From Siniperca chuatsi (lineage: Eukaryota; Chordata; Actinopteri; Centrarchiformes; Sinipercidae): a stretch of DNA of 64,000 nt. The notes under the pieces are model-generated. The model saw only the letters and a program-made list of their open reading frames with translations. It searched no databases and was not told the DNA's origin. A program made the position numbers and the translations under genes. Shown piece by piece: positions 17,665 to 29,257 of this stretch. The DNA lies in the NCBI RefSeq assembly GCF_020085105.1, contig NC_058055.1:8134822-8198821 (forward strand), read 5' to 3'. Position 1 is the first letter of the stretch, and every line of letters begins with the position of its first letter.

Positions 17665-20600
17665 TTATTAACAACTATGAATATGGGAAAGTGCAGTCTT
17701 CCATATTTTATCAGGCAACATTTCCTTTTCCCCAAAGCCTTTTTAATACAGTTAACAGATACAGAATCCTTAGAGAAGAATTTCTTAAATTTTGTGATAT
17801 GCTTATAAAACTATTCAACATGCAGTATGCTCTTATACACCATGTGTATATAATGTAAGCGCTGCCTGTGTCAAAACCAACGATTAGATCTAAATTGTCA
17901 AACAATTGATTAGTAACTACAATTACTCTTCTTAAGCTTTGGAGAGCCCTGTCATTACCAGAGTTTACACATATTAACCAGACTGATTTGAGGTCAGAGG
18001 TCAAATATTGATTCCAAGGAATGGAATACGCCTAATAGATAACCAGGTGACCTTCATACTTGGACAGAATCAATGCCACTAATATGTGAGCAAGTCATGA
18101 AACATTGTGGTAAAGCAGCTTGTGTGCAATATGAGTTTACTGCAACAACATCACTAATGGAGATACAGTAATGGAGCTGTCGTTTAATCATCTGGAACAT
18201 CTGAAAGACATACTGTATCTGTTTTAAATGTGATCTGATCACAATGCATTAGCAAAGTCTGCTTGAATGTATCATTAAAACAGATACTAGCAGAAAGTTA
18301 GGAGATTAAATAGATTGACTTCTATTTACTGTAAGATGGTTGATGTGGTTTTGTTTATGTTGTCCAGAGATGCATTTTTTTTTTTTTTACAACTCTACAA
18401 TCCAGCCACACTTGGATGCAATATATGTTGTGGTTGATTTCGCATCTTTATGCCCAAAAGTGAACCACCTCACTATTCTGGGCCACATATCATTTACCCT
18501 GTGGGTAAACTACAAGAAGAAGTGGCTGAAGATCTATCGCCCTCAACTTTGATAGGATATATTCTCAAAATCAATTAGATTCATTGCTGTGTCTAAGCTC
18601 TTTTATTGTTGTTGTTGTTGTTGTGTGTGTGATATATTTAATCATGCTTAGCCTCCTCTAGTAGCTGTGACCGGTGTAATGATCCTCTCTTGGCGTGTCA
18701 GCCTTTAGATACGAGGCAGTTTTAATGCACAGGTTTGTCTCACCTAATTGATTTCTTTTAATTTACTCTCAGTCGCCTCTACCAGGCACTTCGACAGTTG
18801 ATTACGCTGCTAAGTGAGTTCACCTTGAGAGGAGCTAAGGTATATAAATAATACGTCCAACATGTAATGATGTAAAGTGATCAACCTATATTAAATCAAG
18901 ATCAAATTATACCAAACTCATTACAATTGTACTGTAAGTAGCCTTTGGAAAACAACAACAAAACAAGAATATGTACAAATACTACTGCTTCATTTAAACA
19001 CGTATATTTAGTGTGGATAAAAGATAAAACATACAGTCTCGGCAGGTTTGCTGTTGTTGAATTTGCCTGCATTTTAATTTTTCTTTTGCACTGGAGTGCA
19101 TAGCTCTGTTGAGGAGATGGATACAGAGCCAGTGAAGTAGCTTGGCAAAATGTGCCTTCCATTTCTGTGTTCTATTGTCAGCACTCCATATAAAAACATA
19201 AAATATTGAAAGGGTCCATTAACATGGGTCAGAAATTGATGGCTGTTCCTCTGTGGGACCCCCCCCTCCCCAAAAGTGGTCAAAAAGCAGTGGATGGTTT
19301 GGCTTTGTGGCTTAGAGCGCCTGCTTGTGCTTTCTGCCACGTATGTTTTAAATGAATTGTCTTAACTGATTCTAACCAATGCATTAAGGTTGACCTACAG
19401 TCTATGGAATATATGCAAAATGTATTCTTATGCAAAGAAATTATATAAAAAATGTCAATAATGCTGAGCTTTTGGCGTTACAGTCATGATTGCTATGGTC
19501 GTGCAATACTTAAAATCAGTCCAGTATTTCAAGCAAAGCTCATGTTAACAAACGTACATCACTGTGGACTTTACAACACAGTGGTGCAACTGATTCAGGG
19601 AAAAGATATACAGTTTCCAAGGGATTTACTGTTATCGATTTTTTTTTCTTGGATTAGCTGGAGTGATAATGTCCACTAAAATAAATTTATATTATTTAGC
19701 CAATAAACAGTCAAATAAACAAGAATCACAATTTTTTTAAGCATCATCTTTGGCATGATAAAATGACAAGCATGCTTCTCCTGTAGCACGGTGTGTCCAT
19801 CTATTTTCCTTTTACAGGATGTTCATCTGTGTTGCCATGGAGATCTTGTTTAGGGTTGAAAACAGAGTGAAGAGATGAAGAAGAGTGGAAACATAATGTG
19901 TCTAATAAAATATTAAGACACATCTCTTTTACGCAGTGTGACCACGGCTGAACCACTAAATCCAGCCTCCCAGGGAGCATCATTTAGGAAATCCTAGGGT
20001 ATAGCAAAAAGGCAAAAAGGGGTTGTGGTGTTGGAGCAGTTAAAGGTGAGATTATACATATATGTGCCAGAGAAAATGTAAACACTGCATATTGTGTGAT
20101 GAAAAGGTACACATGCCATCGTTGTGTCAAAGTCAATTTTCACAATTAATTGATACTGTGTGGCTAACACTGGCTGTGTTTGAGCTTGTCATTGCCCTCC
20201 AACATTTGCATTATCCCATGAATAACAATCAGCGCACAAGTTGTCATTGTAAGACACTGAAATCTCTCTCCAGTATTTTATATTACACCTAGAGAAAGCA
20301 CAATGAGAATCACTTTAGAACATTAGTTTGGTATGCTGTGTGGAAAACACAAACTTCCTCTAGCCAAGTGAAATCTTTTAGTTCAATTTTGAGTCAAACA
20401 TGAAATTATACTTTTCTGGCAAATCTCAACAGCCTGCTTCTCAATTGATTTTGGCATTTTCCCTGAAGTCAGTTACTGAAGGACAGACTTTAGATGATCA
20501 AAAATGCCATTAGACAGAGTGGATATGGGAACATAATGTGTCTTAGGGAAGCATAATGTTTCTCTGTGCCAGTAAGGGTCAACTATGTGCTTGCTCCTTT

Positions 20601-21240
20601 TTTACTGCCAGCACTTTATGCAAGTTGTAGTTTAAATGCAACACTGACAGGCTGTCAATCAGATGATTTGCTGATTTAAACTTTCTCCCTTCCTCTACCC
20701 CTTGTGTTATGCTTTCTTCCTTAGACAATTCATGATAGGTCACCTTCTCCAATGACAGATTTCAGAAATAACAAAAGTTTCAGGACATGTTGCCTCAGAC
20801 CGCCTTTTTTTTTTTTTTTTTTGGTTTATTTGCCCAATTGTGTCAATCTCCGTGAAAACAGGGTGTCATGCTTGCATTTGATGCCAATGTGAGATGATAG
20901 TTCAGTGTCACTGTGTTTGGCTTTTAGTGGCAAGAAAAAAAATGCAATGCAAAGGAGACCTTTTCTTCTGTGCGAGTCAGATGATGTTTCACACAACTGT
21001 TTGTGGTTGTGTGTTCTTGTTCCTGCATATGATTTGGTTTTGTACCTTCACTATTTTTATAAGTGGTTGCTTGGTACCTGAAGGGACACTAAGTAAAATC
21101 ATGCTAAATGTCTGGCCTATATATGTTTTTTTTTTTTCCCCAAGGGAGCAGGAGAGGAGGGTGAGGAGGAGTGGTGCCTGCTGAGGCCGGAGTGTGGCGC
21201 TCTTGGCTGTGTTGCCATCAGCTGTCTCCCTGCATCTCTC

Positions 21241-21241
<1 letters not shown>
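17665..21241. other. Intergenic DNA without recognised gene
   Basis: No recognised exons. It contains short poly-T runs (near 18368, 20806 and 21127) and a (GTT)n run near 18608. Several 60-100 aa open frames show no recognised motif or flanking splice logic. Confidence 0.4.

Positions 21242-21285
<44 letters not shown>
21242..21285. repeat. (AC)22 microsatellite
   Basis: An uninterrupted dinucleotide run of about 44 bases; it generates a false Cys-Val frame on the minus strand. Confidence 0.95.
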
Positions 21286-21287
<2 letters not shown>

Positions 21288-21896
21288 AACATTTAACAGC
21301 CTGACCTGTCATCTGCTGGCTAACTTCTGTACTGCATCCCTGCCTTCCTTAATTGCAAGAGCAGTTACAGTATCTCAACCAAAACGTACTCTACCAAATA
21401 CACTAAGTAAATGAATACATTACTACAATTATCAATTGGTAATACCTGACATACGCTATGTGTTGTTGTAATGTAAAAGCTATCTTCAGTCAGGTCTGTC
21501 AAAAAGGAACAGAAAACACCACACCTCAAATGTGTACTCGCTCTTTCTGAGCCAAAACTCTGATTCACACCTCCTCATAGTCTGCTGACGGGGAAACACT
21601 GGTTGTAGTGGGTGGATGACTACGTCTGTGTGTGTATTACACTGAAATCTGCTGGAGGTTTGAGAAGGACACAGTTCCAGGCCCAGCAACCTTTCATTTC
21701 ACTGTGTGAGACAGCTCTCTAGGTTTGTGAATGCTGGGGGAGGGTGGATTCATTATCCCTCCACTCACTTCCAAAGTAGTAACTGAAGAGTCATTAATGT
21801 GAGCGGAATATAATTAAAGATAGTATGCTAAGAGGTGAATCAATCAGAGAATGGCAACAATCTACTGTGCAATTTGTAGATTATTTGTTATTACAG

Positions 21897-22285
21897 AAAT
21901 TCTAGCAATGCTAGCGACATAGCATGACTTGTCTTCAAATGCCACCATGAGGTTAACATTTTTGGTTTTAAGTGAAATATCTCAACAACTAATGGGTGGA
22001 TTACCATTACGTTTGCAACAATATCCATGGTGCCTAGCTGATCAATCTTAATGACTCTGGTGATTCCCTGACTTTTCCTCCAGCACAAATATAGCAAATA
22101 TTAGCATGCTACCACGCTAATCTAAGATGGTGAACATGGAAAACATTATACCTGCTAAACATCAACATTGTCACTATGAACATGCTAGCATGTTGGCGTT
22201 AGCAGTTAGCTCAAAGCACCACTATGCTTAAGTACAATCTCAGAGGTTCTAGCTTGGCTGCAGTCTTAGTGTTAACACATATAAG
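21897..22285 (-). repeat. TGCTAAC-type interspersed repeat, copy B (inverted)
   Basis: On the minus strand it reads ctgcagccaagctagaacct, then gtggtgctttgagctaactg with repeated TGCTAGCATG units, and ends near gttgttgagatatttcactt. These parallel copy A at 15105-15511 in the same order. Individual positions differ often, so this is an old dispersed pair and not a recent duplication. Confidence 0.75.
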
Positions 22286-23655
22286 TCCTACAAAGCACTT
22301 CATAAATGTTCCACTTTCATATACATAGTTTCATTCACATTGTAACGACAAAACACGTCATCTACTGTGCTCGTCCACTGTTGTTTTTAGATGATAATTT
22401 TGTATTTTGGTATTATTGTGATGTGCAAGCAAATTATACACCACAAATGGGAAAAAGTAGCACACAAATAGGAATCCAAACCATGCGCACAAAATGGCAA
22501 AAATGTAGTGGCTGATTTTTGTAAAGAAACTTTACAATCATTCACAGAAAAAATAAAAAAATATGTGTTCAATATGACATGCTGTTTCATTTTTTTAAAT
22601 CTTTTTCTTTAAATATGTTTGGAATATGATAATAAATAGATATCAATATACCCAAGAACAGAAGTGTGAACCACCCTGAAAAAAAGGGAACCATATAACA
22701 GTGGAGCATTTATTGTATTTATGTATTCTTGATCTGATGAACAACTTATGTCAGAATGGATAATCAGCATTTCCAAAAAAATAACCAAATGTGTGCATTA
22801 TTTAAGATTTTGTTCATTTTTTTTGGTTTTCCCACTTGGCTTTATGGAATCAGAACAAAATGCAACATTCTTCCCTCCCACTTATCACTTATTTATTCCT
22901 GCTGGCAACTTGATTCTTCATAAATGTTTTTTAGTCTTGGATTCTGATGAGTTAGTCATGAGTCACGCTGTTGATTTCATTTATTTAAAGACTGCCCCTT
23001 GTTGTTGTACCGTACAGTTCTGCACAACACACAGCTGCCAACACATGTTGTTCTGTTCAGACAATGTCTTAAGACACTGAGATCATCTCACTTTCCAACC
23101 TATCACGTTAAGTGTCTTCTGGATAATAAGCTCTACACGCCTCCCTCCACTCCCCATGTTATCCACAGCCTCCCTCCCTCACCCCTCCAGTCACCCCTGA
23201 TCAACATTTTTCACTTTGTTAATCACTTATGTCAGCTTCTGGTAATTATAGACAATTAATCATGTGTGATTCACTGTCTCTCTCCGCCAGCATTGTGCTC
23301 TACGCTGTGTGAGCGAAAAAGACATAGGTAAAACTGTCTTTATTAAGTATGCAGCACCAGGGAGTGAACTCCCCAATGATAAGCAGCATGTTGCAGTGCT
23401 TTGGCTTACACTTCCTTGAGGCGAGCGATAAAGGCCAGGTGGAGATTAAATTACATTAATTCCTTTGCCAGAAGCCCTGACCCAGAATGACTTACAAGAC
23501 AAGGAGGATGGAGTGATGAGCTGTAGTGAAACTACTGCCAAAGTACTGAAAAATGAATTAACCATCAGTGTCATAACAGACTGTGGTCCTAACCTGCCAT
23601 ATAAAGTCAACAACCTCAAACACACACAATAGGCTGCACTATGTCCTCAGAGTTA

Positions 23656-23697
<42 letters not shown>

Positions 23698-24005
23698 CAG
23701 TTGAGTTTTTTCCCATCATTTCTCATTTTCATCTACCCCCTTTTAAATGTATTAACGGCTAAATAAACGCTTTTTAAAGAACAACAGAGTATACACACCC
23801 AGTCTGGCAAACATGGATATGCAAACATTGTGTTATCAACATGCACAGTATCAACAAGTCCATTACCAAGCATAGTGTAACCTTGCCTATGATACTGTAA
23901 GGTTTTTATCCTCTCTTCCGGTGCAGCATGCAAGAGTCAGTGCTCAGACTGCGGAAAGTTCAGTTCTTAAGAAACTCTGCGAGTGTACTCCAACATTCTG
24001 TGAAG
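22286..24005. other. 5' flank of vsig1
   Basis: No exon recognised. It holds the AT palindrome listed separately. The vsig1 transcription start was not identified; a short 5' UTR before 24006 is assumed. Confidence 0.4.
23656..23697. repeat. TTC(AT)18GAA palindromic microsatellite
   Basis: Thirty-six bases of AT repeat bounded by ttc and gaa, so the whole 42 bases is self-complementary and can fold into a cruciform. It lies about 310 bp upstream of the vsig1 start codon. Confidence 0.9.
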
Positions 24006-27000
24006 ATGTTTCGCTTGTTGGTGCTTATAAGCATAATAGGTAACTACATTTCTGCTTCCTTCTCTTGTAATTCTGTGTTTTATGGAGTTTTTCTTTATGT
24101 GTAGGTTTGAATTACACAGTGCTTTTAGTATGTAAGAATGTTTGGTTTTGGATTAAACTTACCTGAACCTGATAAACTTGTTGTTTTCTAGGATGTGTTG
24201 AACTGATCACAGTCACGACTCCGCAGAAATATGTCAATGTTACAAGGGGTGGAAGTGTCCTACTCCAATGTATGTTTGTGACCACTGAGCAGACCAACGG
24301 CCTCACCATCCAGTGGGATTTTATTTCACCGTCCTCCATGAGGCCACAGCAGGTAGATACACACAGCTGCTCAGATCAGAGCTTTGCACCAAATGAGGCA
24401 GTTTTGATGTGCTCAAATGCGCTTAAACTGTATAGTATTATCAACTGAGATGGAAGAATGTTATTGTAACATCAGGTTTAGTGACTTCCTTCATTGGTAA
24501 AAAGTTAAATTTATTGAGCAGAAAAGCAACCCTTTTCCTTCTACATTTGGTTTAAGTCCAGTAGCTCACAGTGTTTGTTTAGTGAATGCACAAGGCTTTG
24601 AGTGATATTGTAAAGGCAGCAGTTATTTTGTGTTCCTTTCAAGTTTGCAAATGAAGGACAAAATCACTGCCTTAACTTAATTAATGAAATGCAGAAGTTT
24701 TGGTTGAATCTAATGAAAGAACTCGACATTTTGGAAGATATTCAAAGTTTCAATTGCTTGTATTTTAAATTACTCATAGAAAAGTCAACTTCATTACAAA
24801 GCTTGAACGTGCGCTCACGCACACAGGTTAGCTCCTTTTTTCAGTATGGCGCCTAACTGTTAGCAGACACACCTCACTGAGACAACAAAGCCTGTGATTG
24901 AGAAATCAGATAAAAGTAGATTTAATAAAAAATACATTCTAAATTGCAGGTATTAATGAGTATGATTATTATCAGAGTTTTAAATCAATTTAACAGGACA
25001 ACTAATGTTTAATTTATCAAGTTACTTTTTGAATAAGATGAGAAGAAGAAGTCATTCATTTAGGCCCAAACTTGTAGTTTGTTTGTTTTTATTTTACATG
25101 TCATATCATATCTATAAATTGTAACAATGGTACTTTAATTACCCAACTTTGAATCACTATCGATTTATACTACTATGAAATAACGTAACAGTATACAGAA
25201 ACATTAGTAGTGTCTTTTTTTGTGTCAGATAATCTAACTTGTTGCCATTTGCTTTCAGGTGTATTACTATCAATCAGGAAAGGATGTCATTACAAGATCT
25301 TATGAGGGCAGGCTTCAGCCTCCCTCTTCTCCCGGCACGACCAACAACGCCTCAGTAGTAATAAGCGACATGCAACCATCAGATGCCGGAGTCTACACCT
25401 GTGAGGTTCACAACTTTCCTGATGTGGACGGACAGTCACAGGCCAATATCATTGTGAATGTTCTTGGTAAGTTCGGTTAACTCCAGCGGATGTAAAAGGG
25501 GTGTTTTTACCCTCTTGGATGTAAAGTTAAACACACAACATTAGGGAAAAGTTCACGGGTAAGGAGCTTTAAATATTGTAAAACTGAAAAGCCAGACTGC
25601 TGTGAGCTTATTCACCCATTGGTCGAGTACAAGTAAAAGTAGTCAACAAAATAACTAATTGAGCAAGAGTAAGAAAGTATATAATAATAATATATTATTA
25701 CACATCCATACAGTACTGAGAAGAGTTCTAATCAGGCAAAATAATCAAAAATACTGTGAGAGTGTACACTGGGTGTGTAGGGGATTTCATACTACCTGGA
25801 CCACACCCATTAGCAGTATTGGCTGAACATTTTCATTATGAGAGAAAACAGGAGTAGCTGATCATTTTTGTGTCAGCAGGGTGCTCTGATGTTCTGCTTT
25901 CTAACTAGCATTCACACCTGGACCTGGGTGTAGTCTGTCAGTATGAGCTGCTGGTGCTGTTTCAAACAGCTACTAAGACAGAGAAAAGAAAAAAAACCTT
26001 ATCTGAACCTCGTGCTGGTGCTTCAGCCATTATTCCCCTGCTTGTAAGGGTGTGGCTACCTGAAAAGGGAGAGCCGAAGCACACAATCAGTCTCTTTTAA
26101 GTTTCTGGTCTCAAGTTTTATTTTTAAATTTTGATCCCATAGTTACTATTCTGCTTCCTCATTTTTTTTAACATAAAATCCGAGTGTGAATTGCTGTAGT
26201 TAAAATTTAACTAAAGCAAGGGTACTTTGATTTCAATGAAATAGTTCAGTTCCACATCTGAGATTACTGTATCTATTATATTTGTTACATTAACAAATCT
26301 ATTAAAATAGTGTCCCTGAAGAGTGTGATTAGGGAAATACATTCAGTTTGAATCCTCTCATTCACTGAGTTACCAGGGAGAACCTTGCAAGCCTCAGTAT
26401 CCTCAGTAGTTTCCATGGTTACTGCAGCAGTCTCCTCATTGTCAGTGTTGGAAATTAGAGTAGGACTGTGACTGCATCCCTGTACTGCATACAGAATATG
26501 TATCAGCATCTGGTGCATGCTAACAACTTGCTTGTATTTCTTAACCTCGGCCTTTATGAAATGTTTGCAGGACAGTTTCTACATACTGAATGTGATGCAT
26601 ACTTAAGCTGTATGAATATGTATGGCTGTTCTCATGCTGATTATCGTGGGATCAAAGATGATTTTCATCATCGCTTACTGTTTCATAGAATTATGGTGAT
26701 ATTTTAAAGGGAGTGAGCAGTCTGTCATATATTACCAATAAGTGTGTAAGCTTTACCCCTATTGTAAAAACACAGTAGATATAAAAAATATATGTTATGT
26801 CACTTTAAAGATGTTTTAGCAGAATTGTCCAATCAATATACTGAAAACCCTACTGATTAGTAGGCAGGCACCACGGAATGTACAGTAAGGATTGAGTCTC
26901 AACTGAAGTTGTGAGTTCTGAGGCCACTCCCAACACACTTCCTGTTTCGTGATGACTAATAGACAGCAAAGGCTAGACACTATACGTACGTTTTGGTGAT

Positions 27001-28178
27001 AATGTTGTTGTACTTTTACTTATGGAGGGTTTTGAATGAAAGCTATCTGAGGACTTGTAATACATAAGTCTCATCACATATTGTAATTGGTGTCAAAAAC
27101 CGAACACATATCAAGATGATGACCACTAGTATTTTGAAATTTGATTCATTTGAGTACAGTATGGTGTTTGACATGTAAATTTAACTTGTATCAGACTTAG
27201 TGCTCCACAAGTTCTATTACCAAACCTCTCATGAAAGCTGATCAATTCAGTCCAAAGCTCTGGCTGAAATGGTATGAATAATATTAATGATCTCTACTGA
27301 TTCAACATGGGCTTCATAATAATGCCAAGTAGATTTAGTGGACTAAATATAAAGTCACCTAATAAACTCATGCATCCTCCTTGTGGTCTGACAGAGAGGC
27401 CCTCTGCTCCATATTGCTCCGTCCACGGTGACGTGGAATCGGGTCACCTGGTCACTCTGACCTGTCACAGTGAGCGTGGGAGCCCGACCCCGACGTACAC
27501 CTGGATCAGACTGGATCAGACTAAGACAAGGAGGCCTGTACTGGGAAGAAGTGAGTACTATATGTGTGTGTTTGTGATATACTTGTTAACATTCATCCTT
27601 TTCTAAACATGTGTGCACTTGTTTCCTCAGTGACCAAAACTGGAATCCTGGAAATCAGAAACATATCCCAGTTTGAGTTTGGGGAGTACCAGTGCAACGC
27701 TACAAATGTGGTGGGATTTTCAACTTGCACTATAGAGCTGAATCACGGTATGTTTATATTTTTGTTTTTGAGAATATGTACAAAAATGTACACCAACAAA
27801 AACACTAAAACGCCTTCATTCACGTATATAAAAACCAATGTTTGTGTAGAAGTGGGAGATGGAGTGATTGCTGGTGCAGTGATCGGCGCGTTGCTCGGGT
27901 GTGTCCTAATCGTCCTGGTCGTGTGGTTCATCGCTCACACTGTGAAGAAACACAAATACAAAGCGGTCAAAGTATCCGAGGCCAACGAGATGAAGTGAGA
28001 CTTTAGGTTCTTAACGTTGCATTTCATCATGTCATTTCTAATTTAAGTGTGCAACATCAACTCTCTCTCTGTGTCCACTAGGAGGAGCCCTCCTCAGGCC
28101 CAAGAAGCCTCAGATAGCGTTCCCGTGGCAACCGCAGCCAGCAACCTCCATGCTGAGGGAGATGAGCCACAAGCCTAA
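24006..28178 (+). CDS. vsig1: V-set and immunoglobulin domain-containing protein 1 (CTX family membrane protein)
   Basis: Seen: seven exons (24006-24039, 24192-24352, 25259-25466, 27395-27550, 27631-27747, 27850-27994, 28082-28178) join in frame to 305 aa. MFRLLVLISIIG is the signal peptide core. The V-set domain spans about 18-133, with C38 and C113 plus the SDMQPSDAGVYTC motif. The C2-type domain spans about 136-225, with C158/C208 and the extra pair C142/C219 typical of the CTX family. The TM helix is about 230-253, followed by a basic stop-transfer stretch (KKHKYK) and a short cytoplasmic tail. Known: VSIG1 is a junctional adhesion-type protein of stomach and testis epithelium. Odd: the tail is only about 50 residues and lacks the long Glu/Pro-rich tail of the human protein (387 aa as recalled). 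Introns 4-6 are tiny (80, 102 and 87 bp). GPA33 is the main alternative, but LTIQW and NASVVISDMQPSD fit VSIG1 better. Introns 2 and 3 (0.9 and 1.9 kb) hold nothing recognised. Confidence 0.85.
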
Positions 28179-29257
28179 AAAAAGGCCTGTTGAAATCAAC
28201 AGGAGCAACGTCACTATTCTGAATAACAGGATCCATGATGTTCAGTCTCTAACATACGTCATTAAATATAATCAATATGATGGAGCTCATGTTCAGGTTT
28301 GAAGTTGCATTCTGTTACAGGTTTTCTGAATCTAGAAAGGTACTATGCTTACCATTAATTGAATCTTTAACAGCTTTTTTCATGTGCCATTTTTTTAACT
28401 TGAAATTTGCTTGAATGTAGACACAATGTTTGTCGGGCTTTTGTTTTACCTCAACTATTACTTCTCATAGTTAGTATGGCATTCAAACTATGTTGTATTG
28501 ACCAGAGTCTGCATCATGCAAATGATCAGTGAGATAAGCAACAAGCTCATTCCATTCCTTTTTTTTTAATATAAGACATTAATGTGTTTTAAAACCTAAT
28601 GATAAAAGCATACATTCAAATTTAATCTTTTAAATGATAAAATATCTTAAGTATTACAACTACTATAGAAAACTGGATCCTTTACCAGTTAATGGATATA
28701 ACAATGGGCTTCCAGATCGATTTTTAGTTGATCTTTGGTAATACAAACTATCAAGCAGCTGTGGATGAAGTATGACTTTTTTATGTAATAACGTTCAAAG
28801 ATCCTGATTAAATAAAATAGTGTTTTCTGAGTCACTGAGTCATGTAGCTCTTCCAGTGTGACCATAATTGACAATATCAAGTTTCATCTAGGTGGCAGCA
28901 AACTTACATTGTGCAAATATGTAAATTAAATGTGGCATTTCCAAAACTACTTCCATATAAATCTAAACAAAGTTTTGTTGCAAACATTTGTTCCTTTGCA
29001 CACTGGCTTCAGTATTTGAAGTTAATTTTTAGTCCGCCAATTGAACGATCAATGAATGAATTTGTATATAAGTAAGCATGTCAGCAAACACATTCTTATC
29101 TAATGACGACATCTTATCTGTAGATAGGTGTTTGACAGTGATTCTAAAAATCATCATGTTAAAATAAGTTTGTATGTAGACTGAGAGGTGCAACTTACTA
29201 CACACACACTTATCGTATGCACACACCTCACTACTGTAAAATACAATAATTCTAGTG
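28179..29257. other. Convergent intergenic space, vsig1 and tmlhe 3' UTRs
   Basis: About 1.1 kb separates two facing stop codons and probably contains both 3' UTRs. An AATAAA on the plus strand near 28808 is a candidate vsig1 polyadenylation signal. No coding exon was seen. Confidence 0.5.

Noticed and set aside
24006..28178. GPA33 as the identity of the Ig-domain gene
   Set aside because: Shares the CTX layout, but the LTIQW, NASVVISDMQPSD and PYCSVHG segments agree better with my memory of VSIG1.
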